64,000 bases of DNA, taken from assembly GCF_029490015.1 (NCBI RefSeq), contig NZ_CP120468.1, forward strand, positions 2,108,001-2,172,000, in the 5' to 3' direction. Shown here piece after piece: positions 55,264 to 63,594 of the stretch. Origin of the DNA: Halobaculum limi. GTDB taxonomy: Archaea > Halobacteriota > Halobacteria > Halobacteriales > Haloferacaceae. Within the stretch, counting starts at the first letter, position 1; every line of letters starts with the position of its first letter. The position numbers and the translations under genes are program-made. The notes under the pieces were generated by a model. It did not search any database. It was not told where the DNA came from and saw only the letters and a list, made by a program, of their open reading frames with translations.

Positions 55264-56295
55264 ATGGACGGCTTCGACCTGCTTCGATCACTCACCGAGG
55301 TGCACGGCCCCGTCGGTTACGAGGACGGCCCCCGCGAACTCGTCGTTAGCGAGTTCGAGCAGACGGTCGACCGCGTTCGGACGGACGCGATGGGCAACGT
55401 CGTCGGCACCGTCGAGGGCGACGCGGACGGCCCGGAACTGCTCGTCGCCGCGCATATGGACGAAATCGGGTTCATGGTCACCCACGTCGACGACGAGGGC
55501 TTCCTCCGCGTCAGTTCGCTCGGCGGGTGGAACGCCGAGGTACTCCGGGCGGCCCGCGTGCGCGTCCACGCCGACGGCGGCGATGACCCCCTCGACGGCG
55601 TCATCGGCGCGATTCCAGCCCACGTCCGGGACACCGAGGACGAACAAGATGTAGACGACGTCGCCATCGACGTGGGTCTCGACGGCGAGGCGGCCGCAGA
55701 ACGGGTGAACGTCGGCGACGTGGTGACGATGCGTGCGCCGACCGAACGAATCGGGAACTGCGTGAGCGGAAAGGCGCTCGACGACCGCGCGGGCGTGTGG
55801 GCGATGCTCCGTGCGGCCGAACTGAGCGACCCCGAGACGACGGTTCACTTCGTCGCGACGACACAGGAGGAGGTCGGCTTGCGCGGCGCGGAGGCGGTCG
55901 GCGTCGACATAGCCCCGGACGTGGCTATCGCTGTCGACGGCACGCTCGAACGCTCCGTCCCGGGCGTCGACGCCGCCGACCGCGTCACCACGCTCGGCGA
56001 CGGCGTCGGTATCAAACAGAAGGACGCGACCGTGATTCCGACGCCAGCAGTCGTCGACAGACTGGAGGCACTCGCGGCCGACCGCGGAATCCCGAGTCAG
56101 CGCGAGGTCGCCGCGAACATCGGAACGGACACGGGTGCACTCCAGACCGCCGCCGGTTCGACACCGGTGGGTGCGGTGTCGATTCCGGTTCGGTACCACC
56201 ACTCGACCGTCGAGACCGCTCACGTCGACGACCTCGCAGCGACCGTCGAGTTGCTCGTGGCAGTCGCGGAGGCGGGCGCTGACGGCCGCTACTGA
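55264..56295 (+). CDS. M42-family aminopeptidase (TET-like)
   Basis: This 343-residue metallopeptidase has ELLVAAHMDEIGFMVTHV (first metal His/Asp), KALDDRAGVWAML, VATTQEEVGLRGA with the Glu pair, AIAVDGTLER and IPVRYHHSTVETAH. M42 aminopeptidases such as TET form dodecameric tetrahedra that degrade peptides from proteasomes. A shorter start at 55264 is clearly preferred; a longer in-frame region upstream is not coding. A related gene is cut at the end of the window. Confidence 0.92.
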   Translation: MDGFDLLRSLTEVHGPVGYEDGPRELVVSEFEQTVDRVRTDAMGNVVGTVEGDADGPELLVAAHMDEIGFMVTHVDDEGFLRVSSLGGWNAEVLRAARVRVHADGGDDPLDGVIGAIPAHVRDTEDEQDVDDVAIDVGLDGEAAAERVNVGDVVTMRAPTERIGNCVSGKALDDRAGVWAMLRAAELSDPETTVHFVATTQEEVGLRGAEAVGVDIAPDVAIAVDGTLERSVPGVDAADRVTTLGDGVGIKQKDATVIPTPAVVDRLEALAADRGIPSQREVAANIGTDTGALQTAAGSTPVGAVSIPVRYHHSTVETAHVDDLAATVELLVAVAEAGADGRY

Positions 56296-56389
56296 CGCGA
56301 ACTGCGGCACGACTCGCAGTGGGAGAACGGTTCTCGTCGTGTCGAATCGGAGGCACAGTGATGACGACTCGTCGAGAATCTAGTGGGTG

Positions 56390-56776
56390 ATGGTCACGGA
56401 CTCGTCGCGAGACCGCCGGGTGACGCTCGCCGTCGTCGGTCTCGTTCTCGCCGTCGCCGCTGCAGTCGCGATTTTGTGGTTCGTCGCGGCGACGGGCGGT
56501 TCGGCCGACACCGATCCGATGCGGGCCGTCGAGTGGGAACTCGACCGGGTGAACGACTCGTTCGTCGCCGTCGTCCACGTCGAGGGACCGAGGATACCGA
56601 CCGAGCGTCTCCGCGTGACGGTCGACGGTGTCACTCGCCGGGTGAACTGGTCGAACGAGCCACTCGCTGCAGGCGGTCGGGGCGTTGTCAGGGCCGACCG
56701 TGGCTCCCGGGTGACGCTGTTGTGGGAGCGCACGCGCGTCGACCTCGTCGTTCTCGCCAGGTGGACAGCCGAGTAA
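56390..56776 (+). CDS. Pilin-like single-span protein (DUF1628-type C-terminus)
   Basis: This 128-residue protein has a single N-terminal membrane span (TLAVVGLVLAVAAAVAILWFVAA) and a beta-type domain: DSFVAVVHVEGPRIPTERLRVTVDGVTRR, then AAGGRGVVRADRGSRVTLLWERTRV. The C-terminal pattern (V-x-H-x-G-x-x-I, an L-x-V strand, a G-x-x-V strand, then V-x-L-x-W) resembles archaeal type IV pilin domains. It lacks the class III signal site (usually GA/GS before the hydrophobic stretch), so it may not be a true pilin. GTG 56387 is an alternative start. Confidence 0.65.
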   Translation: MVTDSSRDRRVTLAVVGLVLAVAAAVAILWFVAATGGSADTDPMRAVEWELDRVNDSFVAVVHVEGPRIPTERLRVTVDGVTRRVNWSNEPLAAGGRGVVRADRGSRVTLLWERTRVDLVVLARWTAE

Positions 56777-56854
56777 CAACGGGAGGCTGTCGTCGTTCTC
56801 AACCGTGCTAATTGTTACCAACGGTTAAGCCGAATCGCCACGAATCGCTCCTGT

Positions 56855-57292
56855 ATGGTGTCCACGACGTATCTCGTCAGTACGGTCGTGACTGGACTCG
56901 TCCTCGTCGGTGTCGGGGCATACCTCGCACGTGCGTTCGCGTGGCGCGAACTGGCAAGCGGGGCTGCGGTGACCACGACTGGGCGTGCAGATGGGGCTGC
57001 GGCCCTCTCTGGAGAGGGACGCACGTCGGCGAGACTGCCACTGGCGCTCGGCGGCGTCGGTGTCGTCGTCGTCTTTGCCAGCATCGGCGCGCTCGTCGCA
57101 GGGGAGGCGGCGGTACTGGGTGCCGTCGTGGGCTTCTTCGGAGGGTTACTCGCGCTGTACGTCACGTGGGGAGTGTATCACATCTGTCGCGCTCGGGGTA
57201 TGTCGTACGCGCAAGCGGTGGGGGCTGGCGTGTGGCTACTCTCGATGGTGTTGTTGATCGGAATCGTCGCACAACTGCTCGTGAACGGGTGA
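56855..57292 (+). CDS. Membrane protein, unknown, next to the cox locus
   Basis: This 145-residue protein has four predicted spans: VVTGLVLVGVGAYLAR, LALGGVGVVVVFASIGALV, AVLGAVVGFFGGLLALYVTW and GVWLLSMVLLIGIVAQLLV, with a polar loop after the first. It starts at ATG 56855 and lies 6 bp before the next membrane gene. No family is recognised. Position near cytochrome oxidase genes suggests a respiratory or assembly role, which is inference. Confidence 0.65.
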   Translation: MVSTTYLVSTVVTGLVLVGVGAYLARAFAWRELASGAAVTTTGRADGAAALSGEGRTSARLPLALGGVGVVVVFASIGALVAGEAAVLGAVVGFFGGLLALYVTWGVYHICRARGMSYAQAVGAGVWLLSMVLLIGIVAQLLVNG

Positions 57293-57298
57293 GCGCCG

Positions 57299-58024
57299 AT
57301 GGCAGGTGAGCGCGAGACGAGCGAGCGGAGCGGCCCGTCGCTCCACCGTCTCGATGCTGGCGACGTGGTTGCGTGGCTTCGTGGTGAGTTTTTGCGCCCG
57401 TGGTGGCTCGCCGTCCTCGGAATCGAGGCCGCCCTGCTCGTCGCGTACTTCGGGCTGACAGACGCAACCGTGACCAGGCCGGGCTACGTTCTCGCGCCGT
57501 TCGTCTGGATCAACGCGTCGCTGTGGGCGGTGACGCGAACGGTTCCAACGGCAGCCCCGAGTCGCCGTCGGCTGGTCGCCGGGACGCTCTCTGTCGGCTA
57601 CTTCGTCGTCTTACTCGCGGTCACTGGACTGGTCGGCGGCGGCACCGGCACCGAACTCGCGTACGTCGAAGTCGGAGTCGGGTCGCCTGGCTGGGGGCCA
57701 GTCGTCCGCTACGGCGGCACACTCGCGTCGGTGACGGTCGTTCCCTACCGCTTCATCGGCTATCTCGCGATCGCGTATCTCGTGTACGAGGCGTTGCTCG
57801 GCGCGAGTACGGCCGCCCTATCGGGGGTGGTAGGACTCGCCTCCTGCGTGAGTTGCGGCTTCTCGGTGGTGCTGTCGGTCGTCGCGGGCCTCACGGGCGC
57901 GTCGTCCGGTGCCGTGGGTGCGGTGTACGCTGCCTCGGTCGAGGTGTCGACGGCGGCGTTCCTGTTGGCGCTCCTGTTGCTCGTCGCTCGTCCCGGTGGA
58001 AGATCCAGATCGAACGGCGAGTGA
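57299..58024 (+). CDS. Membrane protein with CxxC loop (DUF7546-like)
   Basis: This 241-residue protein has six or seven spans and a CVSCGF motif in a membrane segment near residue 185, with polar loops. It is 6 bp after the previous membrane gene. I recall a haloarchaeal family (DUF7546) of such proteins beside cytochrome oxidase genes, but this name is unsure. The two cysteines could bind copper or form a disulfide, so a cox assembly role is possible. It converges with coxD. Confidence 0.65.
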   Translation: MAGERETSERSGPSLHRLDAGDVVAWLRGEFLRPWWLAVLGIEAALLVAYFGLTDATVTRPGYVLAPFVWINASLWAVTRTVPTAAPSRRRLVAGTLSVGYFVVLLAVTGLVGGGTGTELAYVEVGVGSPGWGPVVRYGGTLASVTVVPYRFIGYLAIAYLVYEALLGASTAALSGVVGLASCVSCGFSVVLSVVAGLTGASSGAVGAVYAASVEVSTAAFLLALLLLVARPGGRSRSNGE

Positions 58025-58076
58025 CCCGTCATCCCGACGCGCATTGAGGCTGGACGCGACGGCGACAGTGTCGACG

Positions 58077-58346
58077 TTACAGGATCGAGTACGCCGCCGC
58101 CGCGGTGAGTGCGAGTGCGCCCAACAGGCCTGCGAGGACCACAAGCGCGACCGCACGAGGTTCGAACTTGAGGTGCTGGAAGTAGCCGACGACGAGCAGC
58201 GCCTTCACCGTCGAGAGGAGCATAATGACCCCGAACGCCGTCCAGTAGACGGAGTCGAGGAAGCCCGCCTGTTCGATGAGCACCTGCACTGTCGCGAGGA
58301 CGAACAGGACCACGTAGATTACCGTGTACAGTTTAGTGGATGTCAT
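58077..58346 (-). CDS. coxD: Cytochrome c oxidase subunit IV-type protein
   Basis: This 89-residue protein has three membrane spans: YTVIYVVLFVLATVQVLIE, FGVIMLLSTVKALLVVGYFQHLKFEP and VALVVLAGLLGALALTAAAAYSI. The loop LSTVKALLVVGYFQHLK is typical of bacterial/archaeal prokaryotic cox subunit IV. It lies 10 bp downstream of the fused subunit I+III gene and completes the oxidase operon. Confidence 0.9.
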   Translation of the reverse strand: MTSTKLYTVIYVVLFVLATVQVLIEQAGFLDSVYWTAFGVIMLLSTVKALLVVGYFQHLKFEPRAVALVVLAGLLGALALTAAAAYSIL

Positions 58347-58356
58347 TTTTGATACC

Positions 58357-60885
58357 TCACAGGATGTAGAACAGCGGGAACAGGAACAGCCAGACGACGT
58401 CGACGAAGTGCCAGTACAGGCCGAAGTACTCGATGGGTTCGTCCTCGCCTATGTACGCTCCGCGCCACGCCCGAACGATCAGGTACAGCGTGATGAGCAG
58501 CCCCACCGCGACGTGTGCACCGTGGAGGCCAGTCGTCAGGTAGAACGTCGACGACGCGATGTTCGTCGATAAGTCCCACCCGTTGGGGAACGCCGCCTCG
58601 TGGACGTGGAACAGGTGGTTCCACTCCAGCGCCTTGTTGATCAGGAACCCCACCCCGAGGACGAACGTCGTCACGAGACTCCCGATGAGGAGGCCCCGTT
58701 TGCGCTTCTGTGCGGCGACCATCGCGATGACGACGGTGAAACTGCTCGTGAGCAGGAGGTACGTGTTGATGAGGCCCGGAAGCGGGACGTGTGCGACCGG
58801 GACGAGGTCGTGCCACGACTCCCAGCCGTACGCAACCCGGACGAACGCGTACGCGCCGATGAACGCGCCGAACAGCACCACGTCGGAGGCGAGGAACACC
58901 CACATCCCGAGTTTGGTGTTCTCCACCTCGCCGAAGGGCCACTGGGCGGCCCACTCGACGACCGGCCCGTCGAACGGCTCCATCGTCATTGCGACGAGTG
59001 CGCCGAGGGTGACGACGCCGCCGGCGACGAGGAGGCCGAGGTACGCGCCGCCGGCCATCCCGTCGACGAACGAACCCTCCTGAATTCCGGAAGCGCCCAA
59101 CAGCGTGAGGAACGCGCCGGCGGCGATGACGACGGGCCAGGCGCTGGCGTGACTCACGTGGTGACCGTGCTCCGTCTCGGCGGTCGTCGCCGGCGGCGTC
59201 GCTGCCTCCGAGCGGAAGAGCGTGCCGCCGTCGGCGGCCGCGGACGCACTCCCTGCGTCGCCCGTGTCGCTCGTCCGAACCGTCTCCTCGTCGACGAACC
59301 GCAGGGACCCATCGGTGTAGTCGGGGTAGCCGGGGTAGTTTTCGAGCGGCGGCGGCGACGACACCGCCCACTCGCCCGTACTCGCGTACTCCCAGGGGTT
59401 GTCGGGCGCGGGGTCGCCGGCCCACATACTCCGGTACAGGTTGTAGAACATCACGAGGAACGACGACCCCAGCAGGAACCCGCCGACGGTGGCGAGTTGG
59501 TGCCACGGCTCCAGCGAACTCTGGTAGGCGAACACCCGGCGGGGCGTCTCCCACGCGAGGAACATCGGGAAGTACAGCAGATTGAACCCGACGAAGTACA
59601 TCGCGAAGTGGACTTTCCCGAGGAACTCGTCGTACATCCGCCCGGTGAACTTCGGGAACCAGTAGTAGATGCCGCCGACGAGCGCGGTGACGCCGCCGAC
59701 CATCACGTAGTGGAAGTGCGCGACGACCCAGTAGGTGCCGCGGAACTCGTAGTCGAGGACGACCGCGCCCAGGAAGACGCCCGTGATGCCGCCGAGGATG
59801 AACACGACGAGTGCGCCGAAGTTGAACAGGAACGGTGTCGAGAAGCGGATGTCGCCCTTCTTCAGCGTGTAGATGAGCGCGAACACCATCAGGTCGAACG
59901 GCAGCGAGATGCCGATGGTGGTGATCATAAAGAGCGTCTTGACGTTGAGCGAGATGCTCGTCAAGAACATGTGGTGCATCCAGACGAAGAAACTCTGGAC
60001 GGCGACGAGGATCATCGCCGCGATGAACCACTTGCGGCCGACGATGCGCCGCCCGGTGAACGTCTGGAACACCTCCGCCATCACGCCGAGGGCAGGGAAG
60101 AACACGATGTACACCTCGGGGTGGCCGAAGAACCAGAACAGGTGCGTCCACAGGATAGCGCCGCCGGGACTCGACTGCGCGAAGTAGGTCGTCCCGAGGA
60201 GACGGTCCGACGAGAGGATGAGCAGCGCGGCCAACAGCGCCGCGAACGCGAACAGCATCATCCACACGGTGAGGAGGATGGTCCACGAGAACAGCGGCAT
60301 GTTCCACAGCGACATCCCCTTCGCCCGCATTCGATGGATGGTGGTGATGAAGTTCACCCCACCTACCGTCACCGAGACGGTGAACAGCAGCAGCGCGAAC
60401 GTCGTGGTCGTCGCGCCGATGCTCGGGAGGAACGTCGGAACGTTCAGCGGCGCGTACATCGTCCACCCGCCCGAGAACGACGCTCCTTGGAAGAACGACA
60501 CGCCGAACAGAAGTCCCGAGAACAGATACAGCCAGTAACTCAAGGCGTTCAGCCGCGGGAACGCGAGGTCTTTCGCACCGATCTGGAGCGGGACGACGTA
60601 GTTGGCGAAGCCGAACGCGAGCGGCGAGAGGAACCAGAACACCATCAGCAGGCCGTGTGCAGACACCGCCTGGTTGTACGCCAGCGGTCCGAGGATACCC
60701 TCTCCAGGGGCACGCGAACTCCACAATTGCGTTCGGACCAACAGCGCGAGAACCCCGCCGAATACGAGGAAAAACAGCGACGTTCCGATGTACAGGAGGC
60801 CGATGTCCTTGTGATTCGTCGTGACGAAGTACCGCTTCAGCGTCGACGAGTCAGGCAACTCCGGCGTCGCCAGCGAGGAACTCAC
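58357..60885 (-). CDS. coxA: Cytochrome c oxidase subunit I+III fusion
   Basis: This 842-residue protein fuses subunit I (about 1-580) to subunit III (about 600-842). It starts near RYFVTTNHKDIGLLYIGTSL and carries heme and CuB ligands: the SAHGLLMVFW His, HPEVYIVFFPALG with WTHLFWFFGHPE, FVWMHHMFLT (His-His) and VVAHFHYVM. The linker contains a low-complexity acidic segment. It forms the heme-copper core that pumps protons while reducing oxygen. The gene overlaps coxB by 4 bp (ATGA). Confidence 0.95.
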   Translation of the reverse strand: MSSSLATPELPDSSTLKRYFVTTNHKDIGLLYIGTSLFFLVFGGVLALLVRTQLWSSRAPGEGILGPLAYNQAVSAHGLLMVFWFLSPLAFGFANYVVPLQIGAKDLAFPRLNALSYWLYLFSGLLFGVSFFQGASFSGGWTMYAPLNVPTFLPSIGATTTTFALLLFTVSVTVGGVNFITTIHRMRAKGMSLWNMPLFSWTILLTVWMMLFAFAALLAALLILSSDRLLGTTYFAQSSPGGAILWTHLFWFFGHPEVYIVFFPALGVMAEVFQTFTGRRIVGRKWFIAAMILVAVQSFFVWMHHMFLTSISLNVKTLFMITTIGISLPFDLMVFALIYTLKKGDIRFSTPFLFNFGALVVFILGGITGVFLGAVVLDYEFRGTYWVVAHFHYVMVGGVTALVGGIYYWFPKFTGRMYDEFLGKVHFAMYFVGFNLLYFPMFLAWETPRRVFAYQSSLEPWHQLATVGGFLLGSSFLVMFYNLYRSMWAGDPAPDNPWEYASTGEWAVSSPPPLENYPGYPDYTDGSLRFVDEETVRTSDTGDAGSASAAADGGTLFRSEAATPPATTAETEHGHHVSHASAWPVVIAAGAFLTLLGASGIQEGSFVDGMAGGAYLGLLVAGGVVTLGALVAMTMEPFDGPVVEWAAQWPFGEVENTKLGMWVFLASDVVLFGAFIGAYAFVRVAYGWESWHDLVPVAHVPLPGLINTYLLLTSSFTVVIAMVAAQKRKRGLLIGSLVTTFVLGVGFLINKALEWNHLFHVHEAAFPNGWDLSTNIASSTFYLTTGLHGAHVAVGLLITLYLIVRAWRGAYIGEDEPIEYFGLYWHFVDVVWLFLFPLFYIL

Positions 60886-61697
60886 GGGACCACCCCCACG
60901 TCACCGGCGGGACCGCCGGGCGCGCCGAGCGACCGCTGTGCGTCTGTGTCGCCGTCGACGGTCGCGTTCGACGCCGAGGCGTTCGTCGCGCCGGTACCCG
61001 CGTACCACTCTTCGAACGCCGCCTGCTCCATGATAATCACCTCGGCGTCCATGTACGAGTGGCCCGAACCGCACAGTTCGTAGCAGTGTGCCTGATACGT
61101 CCCGGGTTCCTCGGCGACGAACCACGTCTCCGTGGTCTGCCCCGGAATGGCGTCAGATTTCACTCGCAACCCTGGGATGCCGAAGTTGTGGAACACGTCC
61201 CGGGAGGTGACGACGAGGTGGACGTCGGTGTTCGCCGGTGCGCGAAGGGTGGTGCTCGTGTGGCCGTTGGGGTAGACGAACTCCCACGAGAACTGCCCGC
61301 CGATAACGTCCACCTCTATCGCCTCGGGGTCTGCCGCTGAGCGGCCAGGATCTTCGACGTACAACAGCGTGAGGTACGTCCACGCGATGAGCGAGACGAC
61401 GATGACCGCGCTCATCCCGAGAGAGACGAACAGTTTATTTCCGCCCTCGCTCCCGCGCGGGAGTTCGCCCACTTGTGGGCGGTCGACGTCCGCGTGGTCG
61501 TGGTCGGCCCCGCGACGGTACTGATACGCCTTCAGGGTCATGTAGCCGACGACCACGACGCCGACGAGGGTTCCCAACACGAGAAACACCTCGAAGATGC
61601 TGTCGAACACCTGCACACGCGTCCCACGCGGGACGAAGCCGCCGCCGCCGGTGTGTAACAGGAACCGATAGCCTAGTGTTGCGACAACCGAGTCCAT
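60882..61697 (-). CDS. coxB: Cytochrome c oxidase subunit II
   Basis: This 271-residue protein has two N-terminal membrane spans and a periplasmic-side cupredoxin domain with a CuA site: VFHNFGIPGLRVKSDAIPG and HCYELCGSGHSYMDAEV (two Cys, two His, Met). The arrangement supports electron entry from a blue-copper halocyanin or cytochrome c. A C-terminal Ala/Asn-rich tail follows. The start is ATG 61697, 3 bp after the upstream membrane protein stop. Confidence 0.94.
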   Translation of the reverse strand: MDSVVATLGYRFLLHTGGGGFVPRGTRVQVFDSIFEVFLVLGTLVGVVVVGYMTLKAYQYRRGADHDHADVDRPQVGELPRGSEGGNKLFVSLGMSAVIVVSLIAWTYLTLLYVEDPGRSAADPEAIEVDVIGGQFSWEFVYPNGHTSTTLRAPANTDVHLVVTSRDVFHNFGIPGLRVKSDAIPGQTTETWFVAEEPGTYQAHCYELCGSGHSYMDAEVIIMEQAAFEEWYAGTGATNASASNATVDGDTDAQRSLGAPGGPAGDVGVVP

Positions 61698-61700
61698 CGA

Positions 61701-62216
61701 TCACACCTTGTGTTGTGGGATGCCGACGGTCCGGTCGAGGACGCTCGCGAGGACGACGCCGTACACCCAGTGAGCGACCAGCGAGATGACGAGGAACACG
61801 CCGACGGTGAGTGCGGAGCCTCCCGGCCAGAACGCCGGGACGAAGCCGGTCCAGAATATCGTCGCGAACGTCGCGCCGCGCAGGTACCGCGGCGTCCGTG
61901 GCGGGAGGTACGCCCCGACGACGAGGAACACCATCGGCAAGAGGACGGTCCCGCCGGCGACGAACAACGCGAGTCCGAGCGTCAGCGTCGGTTCGATCCC
62001 GAGCAGTCCGGTCAGGGGAACGAACTCGACGATAGGGTCGGGCCGAAACACGCCGAGGGCGAACGGGACACCGACGAGTACTGGGAGCATCGTCAGCATA
62101 CCGAGCAACCCGGCCGCCATCCCGAATCCGAGCACTTTCACCGTGATCGGGACCGCTACGTCGGCCGGTGTCTCGACGGTGGCCGACTCGGTCGTCATCT
62201 CGGTCGGTTCGCTCAT
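61701..62216 (-). CDS. DUF6789-type membrane protein of the cox operon
   Basis: This 171-residue protein has four spans: GFGMAAGLLGMLTMLPVLVGVPFALGVF, LGLALFVAGGTVLLPMVFLVVGAYLP, FATIFWTGFVPAFW and GVFLVISLVAHWVYGVVLASVL. It resembles small cox-associated membrane proteins (DUF6789, from memory). It precedes coxB by 3 bp. The TATA-like CAATAAA on the minus strand sits 26 bp before the ATG. It is the first gene of the oxidase operon. Confidence 0.8.
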   Translation of the reverse strand: MSEPTEMTTESATVETPADVAVPITVKVLGFGMAAGLLGMLTMLPVLVGVPFALGVFRPDPIVEFVPLTGLLGIEPTLTLGLALFVAGGTVLLPMVFLVVGAYLPPRTPRYLRGATFATIFWTGFVPAFWPGGSALTVGVFLVISLVAHWVYGVVLASVLDRTVGIPQHKV

Positions 62217-62238
62217 ACCGCCCCGTATACGTTCGATC

Positions 62239-62245
62239 TTTATTG
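62239..62245 (-). promoter_or_regulatory. TATA-like element of the cox operon
   Basis: CAATAAA on the minus strand, 23-29 bp before the ATG at 62216. Confidence 0.45.
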
Positions 62246-62342
62246 TTAGGTGTTAGCAATACGCACAGTAAGACCGGTCTTCAGCCAGACACGAAGCGGG
62301 GCGAACCGCGCCGCTCAAATGCGTCCCCCCTGGACGGGAAGT

Positions 62343-63152
62343 ATGCGAATCCACCAGCTCGGCGATGGCGTGCCCGAGGTGGCGGTCGTCGCGGCGATCC
62401 ACGGAGACGAGCCGTGCGGTTCTCGCGCCGTCGACCGACTCCGCGCCGAAGCGTCTGACCTTGACCTCCAGCGGCCGGTGAAACTCGTGATCGCCAACGA
62501 GGAGGCGCTGGACGCCGGCGAGCGCTACCTCGAAGAGGACCTCAACCGCGCGTTCCCCGGCGACCCGAACGGCGACACCCACGAGTCACAACTCGCACAC
62601 CACCTCCTCTCGGAAGTCGAGGGGTGTACCGTCCTCGCACTCCACTCGACGCAGTCGACGGCGGAGCCGTTCGCCATCTCAGAGACAGTCAACGAAATCT
62701 CTCGCGCGATCGTTCCCCATCTCCCGGTCGACAAACTCCTCGAAACTGAGGGGCTGGCCGAGGGACGACTGATCCAGCATCCCCACACCGTCGAAGTCGA
62801 GTGTGGTCTCCAGGGGACCGACGCCGCCGCCGACAACGCCTATCGACTCATCCGCGGCTTCCTCGCCGCGACGGGCGCGCTCCCGACAGATTCGGGGCCA
62901 GTTCCCGCCGCAGACGGCGGTTCGACCCGCGACATCGAAGTGTTCCGCCTCCTCGACCCGGTTCCGAAGCCACCGGCTACCGAGTACGAAGTGTTTGCCG
63001 AGAACTTCAGCGAGGTCGCCGTCGGCGACCGGTTCGCGGCCGCGGACGGCGAGGTGTTCACCGCAGACGAGTCGTTCTATCCGGTGTTGATGTCGCCGTA
63101 CGGGTATCAGGACTTGTTCGGCTACGCCGCAGACCACCGCGGCACGCTGTGA
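62343..63152 (+). CDS. Succinylglutamate desuccinylase/aspartoacylase-family protein
   Basis: This 269-residue protein belongs to the AstE/AspA M14-like family: VVAAIHGDEPCGSRAV with His and Glu as zinc ligands, YLEEDLNRAFPGDP, VLALHSTQSTAEPF with the third His, and HTVEVECGLQGTD. Such enzymes release amino acids from N-acyl forms; the substrate is unknown. I start at MRIHQLGDG (62343). It is divergent from the cox operon. Confidence 0.9.
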   Translation: MRIHQLGDGVPEVAVVAAIHGDEPCGSRAVDRLRAEASDLDLQRPVKLVIANEEALDAGERYLEEDLNRAFPGDPNGDTHESQLAHHLLSEVEGCTVLALHSTQSTAEPFAISETVNEISRAIVPHLPVDKLLETEGLAEGRLIQHPHTVEVECGLQGTDAAADNAYRLIRGFLAATGALPTDSGPVPAADGGSTRDIEVFRLLDPVPKPPATEYEVFAENFSEVAVGDRFAAADGEVFTADESFYPVLMSPYGYQDLFGYAADHRGTL

Positions 63153-63180
63153 GCGGGTCGCTCCCGCGGTCGCGGTCGCG

Positions 63181-63462
63181 TTACGCCTCGATGGTCTCGT
63201 CGAGTTCCTCTAACTCCTCGACCGGGTCGAGGTCGTCGCTCATCAGTTTGCGAATGCCGAGGCCGAGGACCACGAGGACCACGAGTCCGACGAGCGCACC
63301 AGCGCCGCGGCCGGGTCCGGACGACGACTCTTCGTCGGCGTCGACCGCCAGTTCTTCCTCGGCGTACTCGTCGAGTTCCTCATCGTCGCCGCCGATGACC
63401 GAGGACGGACTGAAGTCGAAGCCGTCGTGGACGTGCAGTTCGAACAGGGTGATGTTGACCAT
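63181..63462 (-). CDS. Small single-span acidic membrane protein
   Basis: This 93-residue protein begins MVNITLFELHVHDGFDFSPS, has an acidic middle (DDEELDEYAEEELAVDADEES), one span (GALVGLVVLVVLGLGI), then a basic RKLM and an acidic tail. It could anchor a cytosolic acidic head or tail. No family is recognised. It converges with the desuccinylase gene (28-bp gap). Confidence 0.65.
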   Translation of the reverse strand: MVNITLFELHVHDGFDFSPSSVIGGDDEELDEYAEEELAVDADEESSSGPGRGAGALVGLVVLVVLGLGIRKLMSDDLDPVEELEELDETIEA

Positions 63463-63594
63463 ACCTGAGAGACGTCGCCCAAAGTGTTATTCGTTTGGGT
63501 AGTCGTGTGAACACGGCACAGTCCGCTCGTTGACGCTCGAATCACGTCCACGGCGGACCGTCGGCTTCTTGAGGAGACCGTCCCGTGCGCTCGT

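Noticed and set aside
58600-61083. 827-codon plus-strand frame opposite the coxAC genes
   Set aside because: It is charged low-complexity sequence complementary to conserved membrane segments.
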